A stretch of DNA of 64,000 nucleotides from Leptodactylus fallax (lineage: Eukaryota; Chordata; Amphibia; Anura; Leptodactylidae). The stretch spans positions 10,350,001 through 10,414,000 of the forward strand of contig CAMRHE010000012.1 in the NCBI GenBank assembly GCA_947044405.1. The letters are read 5' to 3'. A program made the position numbers and the translations under genes. This document shows, in pieces, positions 47,965 through 58,276 of this stretch; the first letter of the stretch is position 1; the number at the start of each line of letters is the position of its first letter. The notes beneath the pieces are model-generated. The model saw nothing but the letters and a program-made list of their open reading frames with translations. It did no database searches and was not told the DNA's origin.

Positions 47965-49570
47965 TACAGTGCCTTACGAAAGTATTCGGCCCCCTTGAAC
48001 TTTTTAACCTTTTGCCACATTTCAGGCTTCAAACATAAAGATATAAAATTTAAATTTTTTGGTGAAGAATCAACAACAAGTGGGACACAATTGTGAAGTG
48101 GAATGAAATTTATTGGTTATTTTAAACTTTTGTAAAAAATAAAAAACTGAAAAGTGGGGCGTGCAATATTATTCGGCTCCCTTAAGTTAATACTTTGTAG
48201 CGCCACTTTTTGCTGCGATTACAGCTGCAAGTCGCTTGGGGTATGTCTCTATCAGTTTTGCACATCGAGAGACTGAAATTCTTGCCCATTCTTCCTTGGA
48301 AAACAGCTGGAGCTCAGTGAGGTTGGATGGAGAGCGTTTGTGAACAGCAGTTTTCAGCTCTTTCCACAGATTATGGATTGGATTCAGGTCTGGACTTTGA
48401 CTTGGCCATTCTAACACCTGGATACGTTTATTTGTGAACCATTCCATTGTAGATTTTGCTTTATGTTTGGGATCATTGTCTTGTTGGAAGATAAATCTCC
48501 GTCCCAGTCTCAAATCTTTTGCAGACTCCAACAGGTTTTCTTCCAGAATGGTCCTGTATTTGGCTCCATCCATCTTCCCATCAATTTTAACCATCTTCCC
48601 TGTCCCTGCTGAAGAAAAGCAGGCCTAAACGATGATGCTGCCACCACCATGTTTGACAGTGGGGATGGTGTGTTCAGGGTGATGAGCTGTGTTGCTTTTA
48701 CGCCAAACATATCGTTTTGCCTTGTGGCCAAAAAGTTCGATTTTGGTTTCATCTGACCAGAGCACCTTCTTCCACATGTTTGGTGTGTCTTTGGTGTGGA
48801 TATCTTTGAGAAATGGCTTTCTTCTTGCCACTCTTCCATAAAGGCCAGATTTGTGCAGTGTGCGACTGATTGTTGTCCTATGGACAGACTCTCCCACCTC
48901 AGCTGTAGATCTCTGCTGTTCATCCAGAGTGATCATGGGCCTCTTGGCTGCATCTCTGATCAGTCTTCTCCTTGTTTGAGCTGAAAGTTTAGAGGGACGG
49001 CCGGGTCTTGGTAGATTTGCAGTGGTCTGATACTCCTTCCATTTCAATATGATCGCTTGCACAGTGCTCCTTGGGATGTTTAAAGTTTGGGAAATCTTTT
49101 TATATCCAAATCTGGCTTTAAACTTCTCCACAACAGTATCATGAACCTACCAGGTGTGTTCCTTGGTCTTCATGATGCTCTCTGCGCTTTAAACAGAACC
49201 CTGAGACTATCACAGAGCAAGTGCATTTATACAGAGACTTGATTACACACAGGTGGATTATATTTATCATCATCAGTCATTTAGGACAACATTGGATCAT
49301 TCAGAGATCCTCACTGAACTTCTGGAGTGAGTTTGCTGCACTGAAAGTAAAGGGGCCGAATAATATTGCATGCCCCACTTTTCAGTTTTTTATTTTTTAC
49401 AAAAGTTTAAAATAACAAATAAATTTCGTTCCACTTCACAATTGTGTCCCACTTGTTGTTGATTCTTCACTAAAAAATTAAAAATTTTTTATATCTTTAT
49501 GTTTGAAGCCTGAAATGTGGCAAAAGGTTGAAAAGTTCAGGGGGGCCGAATACTTTTGCAAGGCACTGTA
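47965..49570 (-). mobile_element. Tc1-like DD34E transposon nested in the foldback element
   Basis: The ends TACAGTGCCTTACGAAAGTA and TTTTGCAAGGCACTGTA are inverted copies with TA at the edges. The terminal repeats are long and contain CTTTTTAACCTTTTGCCACA and CACAATTGTGTCCCACTTGT-type blocks. The structure is complete at about 1.6 kb. The coding strand is minus. Confidence 0.88.
48187..49131 (-). pseudogene. Tc1-like DD34E transposase with one stop and catalytic Glu to His
   Basis: One frame carries a helix-turn-helix ([20 protein letters not shown]) and the GRP hook [12 protein letters not shown] second HTH region ends in [20 protein letters not shown]. The first catalytic Asp is in [12 protein letters not shown] and the second in [13 protein letters not shown]. 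The third catalytic position reads NPIHNLW where DD34E elements have NPIENLW. A stop at 48625-48627 follows GGGSIIV (normally Trp). Upstream of residue 1 the frame is interrupted, so the true start lies near 49170. Confidence 0.87.
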
Positions 49571-49597
49571 CATGAGGACATGAAAGGTCCTCTTTAA

Positions 49598-50040
49598 AGG
49601 AGTATCCTGGCATATTACACCTTGGATTTGTTCTATATGACAGGTTAAAAAACATAGCTGTGATAGCTTGCACATAATAAGAAACCAATATGCTTGACAA
49701 ACTTTTATAGCAACAAGCTAAAGAAGCAACAAATGCATCATGAAACAACTATTAGGTCCCATGTGCACAATAGTGAAAAACAGGCATGTAATCTACATTT
49801 TTCTAATATTTGTTACACGTTCATTTTTAGAATAATGAGAGTCAATGGGTACATTCAGATATGCATTTCTTTTACAGACCATTATAAAATAGGATATAAA
49901 TGATTAGTTAACAGATAACCCGGTATATCCCAACTGGACACTCCTGCTGCGTCTCTACCCTAGGGAAGTTAGAATAATCCGCTTCTGATCAGTTTATAGA
50001 GTGTGGAGAGGATCTATGCAAAAAAAAACTGGGTCTTAAT
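49598..50040. other. No recognised feature
   Basis: Starts AAAGGAGTATCCTGGCATAT, possibly another small element, but no matching end was found. Confidence 0.4.
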
Positions 50041-50350
50041 GTGTTACATTCCCAATAGCTCCAGGAAGGTAGGAGATCCCATGCATTAGGACAGTGGTCC
50101 AGATTGGGGCTCAGAAATGTAAGAGACATTTGCAGGGACGACTCACTTTATATGAGATCTTGGGCGGATTTGAAACAAGCATTCCCGGATCTGGGGTGTC
50201 CTGAGTTTGTTGCTATACAAACTCATCATTACATAGTACATACATTCATACATAGGACCGACATCTTCATATCTCCTGTGACAGCAGAGGATACACCTGA
50301 TTTGGGCTTAGTTGGTGCACTCAGTGCATGCTTTCAGCTCTAGGAGCAGA
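50041..50350 (+). pseudogene. L1/Tx1-like ORF2 fragment
   Basis: The open frame GLRNVRDICRDDSLYMRSWA, followed by DLKQAFPDLGCPEFVAIQTH, resembles the part of L1 ORF2 after the RT thumb. There a GIxTLxD / SFxxLxxxF / FxxxxLRHF pattern is typical. Both ends are undefined and no tail is visible. Confidence 0.5.
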
Positions 50351-51340
50351 TAGAATGAACTAAATGCACCAATTGGCTCTTTGCATATCACTTCAATGTA
50401 ACTTCTTCAAATCTACAAAAGTGACATACATAAAGTATATTGTTTATCACTGTAATGTTCTCTGTAACATGGTAGTGACAGCTGAATATGGGGAAGGTGG
50501 TAGACTCCCTTAAAACTGCTGTGTCAATTACCCTTCTTTTGGTCAAAATGTAAACCCTACTAAAAACTTTGTAGGATGTAGGTTTTAAATTTGTTGGATG
50601 TTTTGGAAAACATGGCTGCTGTCCATAGGTTGTGTTTGGCACTGCAGCTGAACTCCACTGAAGTGATGACACTAGGCTGTAGTGCCACATACAACCAGTG
50701 GTCATGTGAAGTGTTGTTGAAAAATAGATGCCTTTTTTGTAATCCTATACAATCCCTAAAGTGATTGCATCAAGGATAATATTTTCTGAGGAAGCAACCC
50801 TGGCTGTCATTGACAGCAAGTGATCTCAGAAAAGAGGACATTTTTTTTTTTTACTGTCCACCTTTGCATGGTCTAAAAGTACAAATACCATTTATGATTC
50901 TGTCATATGGACCTTCATAAATGTGTTTCACTTTTTGATGTGTCAAAATTCTGGGTAGGGACCTCAAGGGTACATTTTCAGGCTATAAGCAGACCGTAAG
51001 ACCGTAATGGGGGCATTATACTGCATACTTATAGTATCAATAATATCGTTTTTGACATAAGTATTTACATTTATATAGCGTATGTATATGATATAAATTA
51101 TACATACATACATGTGTGTGTATATATATCTATATATAGAGTTGTAGCAAGGTGGCACTATAACACTGTGACAACTCTACAGAGTGTCAACGCTACATCA
51201 ACACTGCTACATCTGTACATGTACATATTTTATATAATATAAATAGATAGAAAACACCATAGTACCAATCACAAAATGTAAATAGAATTATTTCATGCTT
51301 GGTATATTTTGTACTAGAAAATCTGCGCTATGACTTTTCA
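50351..51340. other. No recognised gene; AT dinucleotide tract
   Basis: A TATATATATCTATATATA tract lies near 51121-51138. No supported gene or transposon end is present. Confidence 0.5.
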
Positions 51341-51344
51341 AGTA

Positions 51345-52130
51345 GTATAATGTTGTACCGTGTTAGCCATAGTGGAAGAGTGAAGAAATCAGGCGATACC
51401 TTTGAGAGACTGAGTATAAATGAAAGTAAGCTTTCGAGAGTGCTAGTTCTCTTCTTCAGACAGACACCATGTCTGAAGAAGAGAGCTAGTACTCCCGAAA
51501 GCTTACTATCAAATATACTCAGTGTGACAGGACCATGGGCAAAGTGGTAGAAGGAGTATACATTTCTCCCAGGTTCCTGTCATATACCTTCTAAAAGCAC
51601 CTGGAAAAGGTGTGATCCTTGCTGGAGGGTTTTATCTAAACCCTGGTAAAAGGTCTGGCGGCTGGAGTAAGCAGAGTTGGCTCTACTCCATTCAGCCACT
51701 TCAGGTTTTGAGTTGACTGGGGGTTAAATCCTTGGTTCCTGAAGTGTGCGCATATAAGGGCAGACAGCACACAGGTATACGGCTCTCTCTGCTCCTGGGA
51801 AAACCACTGTGAGTTAAACTGCTGTGTTTTGTGTTTAGGGAGCTGTGCAGTAGGCCCAGCTCTCTCTAGTTAGTTACCTGCATTGTGTATTGTAGGTAGT
51901 GGCCGGACGGCTAGGATTTTATTTTGTATTTTATTGTTTTGTTTTTATTTCAACCACTAATAAAACTGGTTGCAGCCAGTTGCACCATACTGGACTGGAC
52001 TCTAATTGTTGTGCCAAAAAGCGCTCGTCTATCTGAGGAGACGACGATCCCTGAGCTAATCCCGTTACATCAGTTAGCCTCTAAAAGTATTCCATGACTT
52101 TTCAAGTTCATAAATACGTTGAATAGGGAG
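51345..52130 (+). mobile_element. Penelope-like terminal repeat with a head-to-head palindrome, split by a solo LTR
   Basis: TTGTACCGTGTTAGCCATAG starts the repeat and CAGTTAGCCTCTAAAAGTAT continues it beyond the LTR. At 51425-51461 and 51471-51507 two inverted arms read TCTGAAGAAGAGAGCTAG...CTCCCGAAAGCTTACT, a layout like CUGANGA - stem - CGAAA of the hammerhead motifs of Penelope-like elements. Family assignment is inferred. Confidence 0.5.
51523..52069 (+). mobile_element. Solo LTR with 4-bp target duplication
   Basis: The 547-bp unit begins TGTGACAGGACC and ends CCCGTTACA, flanked by TCAG at 51519-51522 and 52070-52073. It holds a TATA-like CATATAAGG near 51750-51758 and an AATAAA near 51959-51964 followed by a T/G-rich stretch. 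No internal coding region exists, so it is the product of LTR-LTR recombination. The short duplication fits a Ty3/gypsy-type or related element. Confidence 0.8.
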
Positions 52131-53469
52131 TGACCAGCTTTCTCCGACTGTCCGATGATCCCCCTTTCAGTACAGGGGAAAGCTTGGAACTACAGTTCTC
52201 TAAAAGATATCTGCACCAATAAAATTAAAATATTGATAATCATAAATAATGAAAAAAGAAATATATAAATACATTTAATTAGTAATAAAATCAAATAGAG
52301 GCACATTTTCTTTAAGCCCATCCTGCTTGATGACATCTGTGAGGAAAATTACTATGCAAAGTCCCTACCAGTTGAAATATTGGGGATCAAGATAGAATAA
52401 TAAAACATAGTAGTTTGTTATAATTCACACGGATATTAGAAGGAGCTAAAAATCTACTAAGATGAGACAGTAAAACAACACAAGTAATTATTAAAGGGGA
52501 CTTCTGCTACCTTTGATATACAGTCATGGGCAAACAAAATACACTTTCTCTGATTTAACGTATCAAAACATAAAAATTAATGGTCTTTAGGGACCACAGT
52601 TGTCCAAACAAAGATTTTAGCAGGGCAGCAGGCTGTTGTGGGTTAATAGTACCCCTTATCCCCTATATTCCCAGACTTTATGGTGGGTGTTGCTTATGTT
52701 ATATAACTGTTACTCGCCAGCCCTTCTTTTTGTTCCAGGTCACCAAAAAGCTCACCTGCATAATAGCATGATGCACATGGGGCTGCTGTGAGGTTCCCGA
52801 TCATCTCAGAGATTACAAAGAGGTCAGACTTCACCTTTGGCCCAGCCTGCGACACCCAACCTTGATCCTAAGCATCCTCCGGTTCTTCATTCACCAATTT
52901 GCTAAGGATTTGGGATGCCCAAACTACCCCAGCTGAGGGGATGTGCAGTCTGCTGTGAAGGCTTTAATATCAAAATTAGATTTGTAGTCTATGTCCTTGG
53001 CCCCAGCAAAAACTGTGACAGGTGATCACGTCAACCGCTGCCCCTTTAGTTTCTGCCATTTGTGTTGTATCTTTTTTGGGATGTCACCTTTCTCAGGTGG
53101 TGAAGGAAAAAAATTTATAAAAAGGCGAGTATGTTAATAGATGTTTCTTGATATCCACAGATTCAGTGACAGTGGATAGAGAATGCCGTTTTGAGAGGGG
53201 TATATAAAGGAAGAGTGCTGTAGCAAAGATGTTCAAAAACTGGTTTCAGGCCCCCTCCATGTGTATTTAGTCAGCATTTTTCCTTGATGATGTTGAAGTG
53301 GCCTGAAGTATCCTGGTCAGTACCCATCCTCAAAATCACGGTTGGCCAGAAAACACCAGTTCCGTCCTACAGATGCTCCCCTGGCTGGATCTTTATCCCA
53401 AGAAAAAGGAGGCTACCCTACTTAGAACAGGTTTTAGTTTCAGGTTTTTCATTCCTTTTGTGCCTTCCT
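52131..53469. other. No recognised feature
   Basis: Unassigned sequence. ACAGTCATGGGCAAACAAAA at about 52522 resembles the start of a Tc1/mariner-type terminal repeat, but no partner end was found. Confidence 0.45.
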
Positions 53470-55110
53470 CTAACTCAGTGTTAGGGGTGCATTTTCTCCT
53501 TTAACTCCTTATGAAAATGAAAAACTTGGGGCTAAAGCAACGTTTCATTGGAAAAAAAAAAATTTTCATTTTAACGTCCCAATGTTAATAGAATCTGTGA
53601 AACAGCTGTGGGGTTAAAATGGTCCCTTTACTCTTGATAAATTTCTTGAGGGGTGTAGTTTACAAAATGGGGTTACTTTGTGCGGTTTTCCACTTGGCTT
53701 GTACCTTAGGGACTCTGAAAATGAGACATGGCAGATGAAAACTATTCCAATAAAATCTACTCTCCAAAAGTTAAATAGCACTCCTTTTCACTTAATAGCC
53801 CCATTATGTACCCAAACTAAAATTTATAAAAAGATATGGGGAAAAATTTGGGGCTAAAGTAATGTTTAATTTTCACATCCCAATGTTAATAAAACTGTCA
53901 GATCAAAATGCTCACTATACCCCTTGATAAAGTCCTTGAGGGGTGTAGTTTCCAAAACTGGGTCACTTTTGGGAGCTTTCCATTGTACTGGTACTTTAGA
54001 GACTCTGCAAATGAGACATGTTGTTATGACCCGGTCTTCACAATGTCAGCCTGTTAGGTTCAGGCGCGGAGTGTCTGAACGGCATTCTGCGCATGAATTG
54101 TCTAATGCGCAGCAGAGAAATGTTCACACTGAGTGTGCGGTCTCTGCAGTAGCACTCACGCGTGGATCACTGGTCAGTGCTCTAGTGTGTCTTTGCCTCT
54201 GAAGGGGTTAAGTCTCTCTGCAGTGCTAGGACTCATTACAGGCTGTGGGCGGCTCAGAGGTCTGCTATCTAATTACCTTTCTGACTACTCCTGCTCCTGG
54301 CTATTTAACTCCGCTTTGCATTCTGTCAGTTGCCGGTCTTCAACTTCCGTTGCCTGAGTTTTCCAGAGTGATCGGTCTGCCTGAAATTCTGCTATCATCT
54401 GAATCTGAGTCCTGGTCCATTCAGTTTGACTTTCTGCTTATTCATCCTACTTGGACAGTTGATAAGTATTTGAGCACCCTGTTCCAAGCATAGTTGTTGA
54501 GGGTGCCCTCTCAGGTTAGTTAGTCGGACCCACGGCTACTTCTAGTGTGCGAGGCAAGGATTAGGAGTATCACACACGAGTATCACAAACTGCTCATTAT
54601 ACTAAGTTTTTTGTTTTCTTTGGTGTTTTTCTTTATACACTTGACTGAGAAGTTATCAGCCAGGGGCCAGTCCCTGGTCAGAGATCCCCAGATCATAACA
54701 CATGGCACTTGAAATCTATTCCAGCAAAATCTGCTCTTCAAAGCCCAGTGGCACTTCTTCCCTTCGATGCACTGCCGTGTGCTCATTCATCAGTTTACAT
54801 ACACATGGCATATTTTCATGCTTGTGAGAAATTGCACAACAAATTCTGGGAGACATTTTCTCCTTTAATCCCTTATGAATGTGTAAATTCTAGGGTTAAA
54901 TTAATGTATTAGTGAAAGAAATTGAAATGTCTAAATTTTACCTCCATTTTCTTTTAATTTGTGTAAAACACCTAAAGGGTTAACAAACTTCCTAAATGCT
55001 GTTTTGAATTATATCAGGGGTGTAGTTTTGAGAATGGGATGACTTATGGGGGTTTCTATTACAGAGGCCTTTCAAAGTCCCTTCAGAACTAATTCGGCCC
55101 CTTTAAAAAT
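53470..55110 (-). repeat. ~390-bp satellite family, inverted and interrupted
   Basis: The phrases of the 33203-34496 block occur here in reverse orientation: CTCCTTTAACTCCTTATGAA, AACGTCCCAATGTTAATAGA, CTTGAGGGGTGTAGTTT(A/C)CA, GACTCTG(A/C)AAATGAGACATG. Units are more diverged. An LTR-like insert occupies 54021-54699. Confidence 0.75.
54021..54699. mobile_element. LTR-like insertion with ACATG target duplication
   Basis: ACATG at 54016-54020 and 54700-54704 flanks a 679-bp insert opening TTGTTATGACC and closing GATCATAAC, so the ends are inverted copies. The satellite phrase GAGACATGGCACTTGAAAT is restored when the insert is removed, which proves insertion. The 5-bp duplication fits a solo LTR, but a clear polyadenylation signal is missing. 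Confidence 0.65.
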
Positions 55111-55129
55111 GGGTTTTGGACATTTTCTA

Positions 55130-55335
55130 TTTCCTGTCTGCAGAGAGTCGGGGTAGGCAGCAAAATGGCAGAAGCCCTTGGATGCTGAGGTCATGTCTCT
55201 CTCTCTCTCCAGCACGGACAACTTTTATTCATGTGGAAGGATCTGCTAACAAGCAAAGACACGCCTACCCAATCACATCACTAGAGAATATCTTGTGACC
55301 GTCTGATGTCACAAAGGATGTTACTAAATATTTAT
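55130..55335. mobile_element. Interior of the 37858-type hAT MITE
   Basis: From CAGAGAGTCGGGGTAGGCAG through CAGCACGGACAACTTTTATT, AAGACACGCCTACCCAATC and TTGTGACCGTCTGATGTCAC it is nearly identical to 37975-38150. Both hAT ends are lacking. Confidence 0.75.
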
Positions 55336-55960
55336 AATGTCCAAAAAACAATAAAGGATGTTTGAAGTTTGATGACAACATAGAGAAGGGGTATGGTAAA
55401 TTATATTTATGAAGTCATTTGGGTTTTATGTTATGGATGAAAAGCAGATTAAATTCATATTTTGCATATTATTCCAAATTTTCAAAATTTACCACTAACA
55501 CAGTATAATGTCTCAGAAAATACCTCAAAATCACTTGCGTAAGTTAAAGTGTTCCAAAGTTATTACCACATAAAGAGACACGGCAGATTTGAAAAATTAA
55601 GCTTGGTCATTAAGGGTTTTTTTTTTTTTTTTGCTGTGTTTTCAAGGTATTAAGGGAACCATAGGCCCTGGGTGGTTTACTACTTGGGCCCCCATGCTTG
55701 AATGCAACAGTGGATCGTAATAAGGGTGACTTAGCAAGTCCACAATCATAAAGGAAACCTGCTATCAGGTGTTTAGGTCCTCAAACCTGGTGATCTCAGT
55801 TATGTCTGTCACTCCATTTGGCAGTTTTTAAGTTTTAATAGCGCAGAAGAGAAATGTTGAGCCCATGTCCGTTGGCTTCAAGCTCACGCTTCATTTTGCC
55901 AGGAGCTGAGAGATAATTTCAGGATTCCTCTATAGCAGATTAAAACTGACATAAGAGATC
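55336..55960. other. No recognised feature; T-run near 55616
   Basis: Unassigned sequence with a ~16-base T run. No gene signature. Confidence 0.45.
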
Positions 55961-56300
55961 GGACCAAACACAGCATATCACCAAACATATCATGCCAACT
56001 GTCAAGCATGATGGTGTAGGGATGATCTGGACTTGCATTACAGCTACAGGGAACCTTGCAGTCATTGAGTCAACCATGAACATTATTGTATACCAAAGTA
56101 TTCTAAAGTCAAATGTGAGACCTGCTATAAAACACCTAAAGCTTCACTGAAATTGGGTCATGCAACAGAGCAATAATCCCAAGCACACCAGGAAATCCAC
56201 AAAAGAATGGATTAAAAAAAAAAAAAAAGAATTATTAACAAGGTTAATGACAACGTCAAAGTCCAGACCTCAACCTAAATAAAATGCTGTGGCAGGACCT
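55961..56300 (+). pseudogene. Highly decayed Tc1/mariner transposase relic
   Basis: Across broken frames the text gives HIMPTVKHDGVGMIWTCITA, then NLAVIESTMN, VRPAIKHLKL, a QQSNNPKHTRKSTKEWIK that replaces the usual QDNDPKHT, and VQTSTLNKMLWQDLK. The order is that of Tc1 elements, but the catalytic Asp (D to N/S) is gone and stops are frequent. No terminal repeats were recognised. Confidence 0.65.
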
Positions 56301-56301
56301 G

Positions 56302-56391
56302 AAAGGGAATGTGTCACCAGAAAAAGTCATATGTTTTTAATAAAGTTTTTGATTTTTTAAGACTTTTTGGTGAGTTAAAAATGTTTAAATG
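56302..56391. mobile_element. Left part of a TTAA MITE interrupted by the hAT copy
   Basis: AAAGGGAATGTGTCACCAGA and TTTTTGGTGAGTTAAAAATG match the left arm of the element at 45215-45778. The hAT element begins at 56392, so the MITE was the target. TTTAAATG at 56384-56391 would be the expected 8-bp target duplication, but its second copy is not visible. Confidence 0.55.
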
Positions 56392-56626
56392 TAGAGATGA
56401 GCGAATCGCAGCTGACGAAGTGGAATGCGATCTGAATTTCAGGAAATCTTTGATTCACCTTGATTCCGGATTTCCTCACGCTTTGATGCATCGAATCACA
56501 TTTTTTCAGAAAATGGCTGTTGCACATGTTAGGACAAGGGGCAAGGGACTCTGGGAACGCGGGATCACCCACAATGCCATGCATGCAGCTAATTAGCAGC
56601 CAGCCGGCCCTGTGATGTCACAGCCC

Positions 56627-56634
56627 TATAAAAA
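56627..56634 (+). promoter_or_regulatory. Putative hAT transposase TATA box
   Basis: TATAAAAA follows the conserved GGCCCTGTGATGTCACAGCC palindromic CRE-like segment (TGATGTCA). The same TGTGATGTCAC block is kept in the MITE at 30856-31332, which lacks the TATA. The distance to the ORF is about 650 bp once the nested element is removed. Confidence 0.45.
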
Positions 56635-56859
56635 CCCTCGGCCATTTTAGGTTCAGTCATTTCACATCGTACTTAGTGCAGGGAGAGACGTCAGTAGGCG
56701 CTAGGGAAAGTGGTAGAAAACAATTCAAAACTGCTAGAAGTTCAGGGAAAGATCCTTAGAACTGTAGGGAAAGGATAGGGAGGAATTTACAGAAGAGTAT
56801 TGAAGCAGAACAGGGTTCATTTGGGGTGGTTGCAGCGTCAGTAATAACAACAATCGTAC

Positions 56860-57845
56860 TACAGTCATGGCCAAAAGTTTTGAGAATGACACAAATATTA
56901 TATTTTCACATGATCTGCTGCCCTCTGGTTTTTGTGTGTGTTTGTCAGATGTTTTTATCACATACAGAAATATAATTGCATTCATATTATGAGTAACAGA
57001 AGCTTATATTGACAGTTAGAATGAGTTAATGCAGCAAGTCAATATTTGCAGTGTTGACCCTTCTTCTTCAGGACCTCTGCAATTCTCCCTGGCATGCTCT
57101 CAATCAACTTCTGGACCAAATCCTGACTGATAGCAGTCCATTCTTGCAGAATCAATGCTTTAATTTTGTCTGAATTTGTTGGTTTTTGTTTGTCCACCCG
57201 TCTCTTGATGATTGACCACAAGTTCTCAATGGGATTAAGATCTGGGGAGTTTCCAGGCCATGGACCCAAAATCTCTATGTTTTGTTCCCTGAGCCATTTA
57301 GTTATCACCTTTGCTTTATGGCAAGGTGCTCCATCATTCTGGAAAAGGCATTGTTGAGCGCCAAACTGCTCTTGGACGGTTGGGAGAAGTTGCTCTTGGA
57401 GGACATTCTGGTACCATTCTTTATTCATGACTGTGTTTTTAGGCAAGACTGTGAGAGAGCCGATTCCCTTGGCTGAGAAGCAACCCCACACATGAATGGT
57501 TTCAGGATGCTTTACAGTTGGCATGAGACAAGACTGGTGGTAGCGCGCACCTCTTCTTCTCCGAATAAGCTGTTTTCCAGATGTTCCAAACAATCGAAAA
57601 GGGGATTCATCAGAGAAAATGACTTTACCCCAGTCCTCAGCAGTCCACTCCCTGTACCTTTTGCAGATTATCAGTCTGTCCCTGATGTTTTTTCTGGAGA
57701 GAAGTGGCTTCTTTGCTGCCCTCCTTGAGACCAGGCCTTGCTCCAAGAGTCTCCGCCTCACAGTGCGTGCAGATGCACTCACACCTGCCTGCTGCCATTC
57801 CTCAGCAAGGAATGGCATTTCTCAAAGCTTTTGGCCATGACTGTA
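56860..57845 (-). mobile_element. Tc1/mariner DD35E (Traveler-type) element, 5'-deleted
   Basis: TACAGTCATGGCCAAAAGTTT at the left and AAGCTTTTGGCCATGACTGTA at the right are inverted ends with TA borders. The coding strand is minus. Only about 25 bp of the right terminal repeat precede the open frame, so the region coding for the first DNA-binding domain has been deleted. Confidence 0.85.
57039..57818 (-). pseudogene. DD35E transposase lacking its N-terminal DNA-binding region
   Basis: A 259-codon open frame has no internal stop. It begins within the second helix-turn-helix (SASARTVRRRLLEQGL, then SRRAAKKPLLS). All three catalytic residues are present: FSDESPF (Asp), CLFQNDGAPCH (Asp) and NPIENLW (Glu). 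From the second Asp to the Glu there are 35 residues, the spacing of the DD35E Traveler group. The catalytic core therefore looks intact, but without PAIRED-like HTH1 it should not bind its own ends. The apparent ATG is just the first Met inside the truncated frame. Confidence 0.85.
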
Positions 57846-58276
57846 CACATTGCAGCACTCACTGCAATTATACTGCTGCTCATTGCAGGTTTGCAATAGA
57901 TCATACCTGTGTGTTCAAGGTAGAACATTACAAGCCTTTTGCAGAGCAGTAGTGCAAAAAAACTGAATTCTTATACAGTAATCTGTGCATTGATCTGTTA
58001 TAATGTCTTTTCAAAGGCGTTTATTATTGGGGAAAATAATAAAGTGGCTTATTCACCATGGTCTTGAAGGTAGAAAATTACGGCCTTACCGGACCGGAAA
58101 AAAACATTTCTCTATAGTATCTGTGCATTGATTTGTTATAACGTCTTGTCAAAGGCGTTTATTATTGGGGGAAAATAATAAGGGCCTTATTCGCCGTTGT
58201 GTGTTGTAGTTAGAAAATTACTGGCCTTTTTGCCCTGTATTATTTTCCTTTTCATTTACTTATTTGATATTACAGT

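Larger units (their letters stand above)
47414..49597. mobile_element. TTAA foldback element split by a Tc1 transposon
   Basis: The termini TTAAAGAGGACCTT and AAGGTCCTCTTTAA end on TTAA. The left arm (CTAGAAAGCAGACAGTGCAC... AGCCCACTGTCAGAAGGGCG) is mirrored on the right (GCGTTCCTCACAGCCC ... GTGCACTGTCGGCTTTCTAG), with GGAACGCCCTCCCTGA-type repeats in between. Removing the Tc1 copy (47965-49570) leaves an element of about 580 bp that is almost a full palindrome. Confidence 0.8.

Noticed and set aside
50388..50705. 105-codon minus-strand gene
   Set aside because: No domain, no splice context and no homology that I recognise; length is within chance for this composition.
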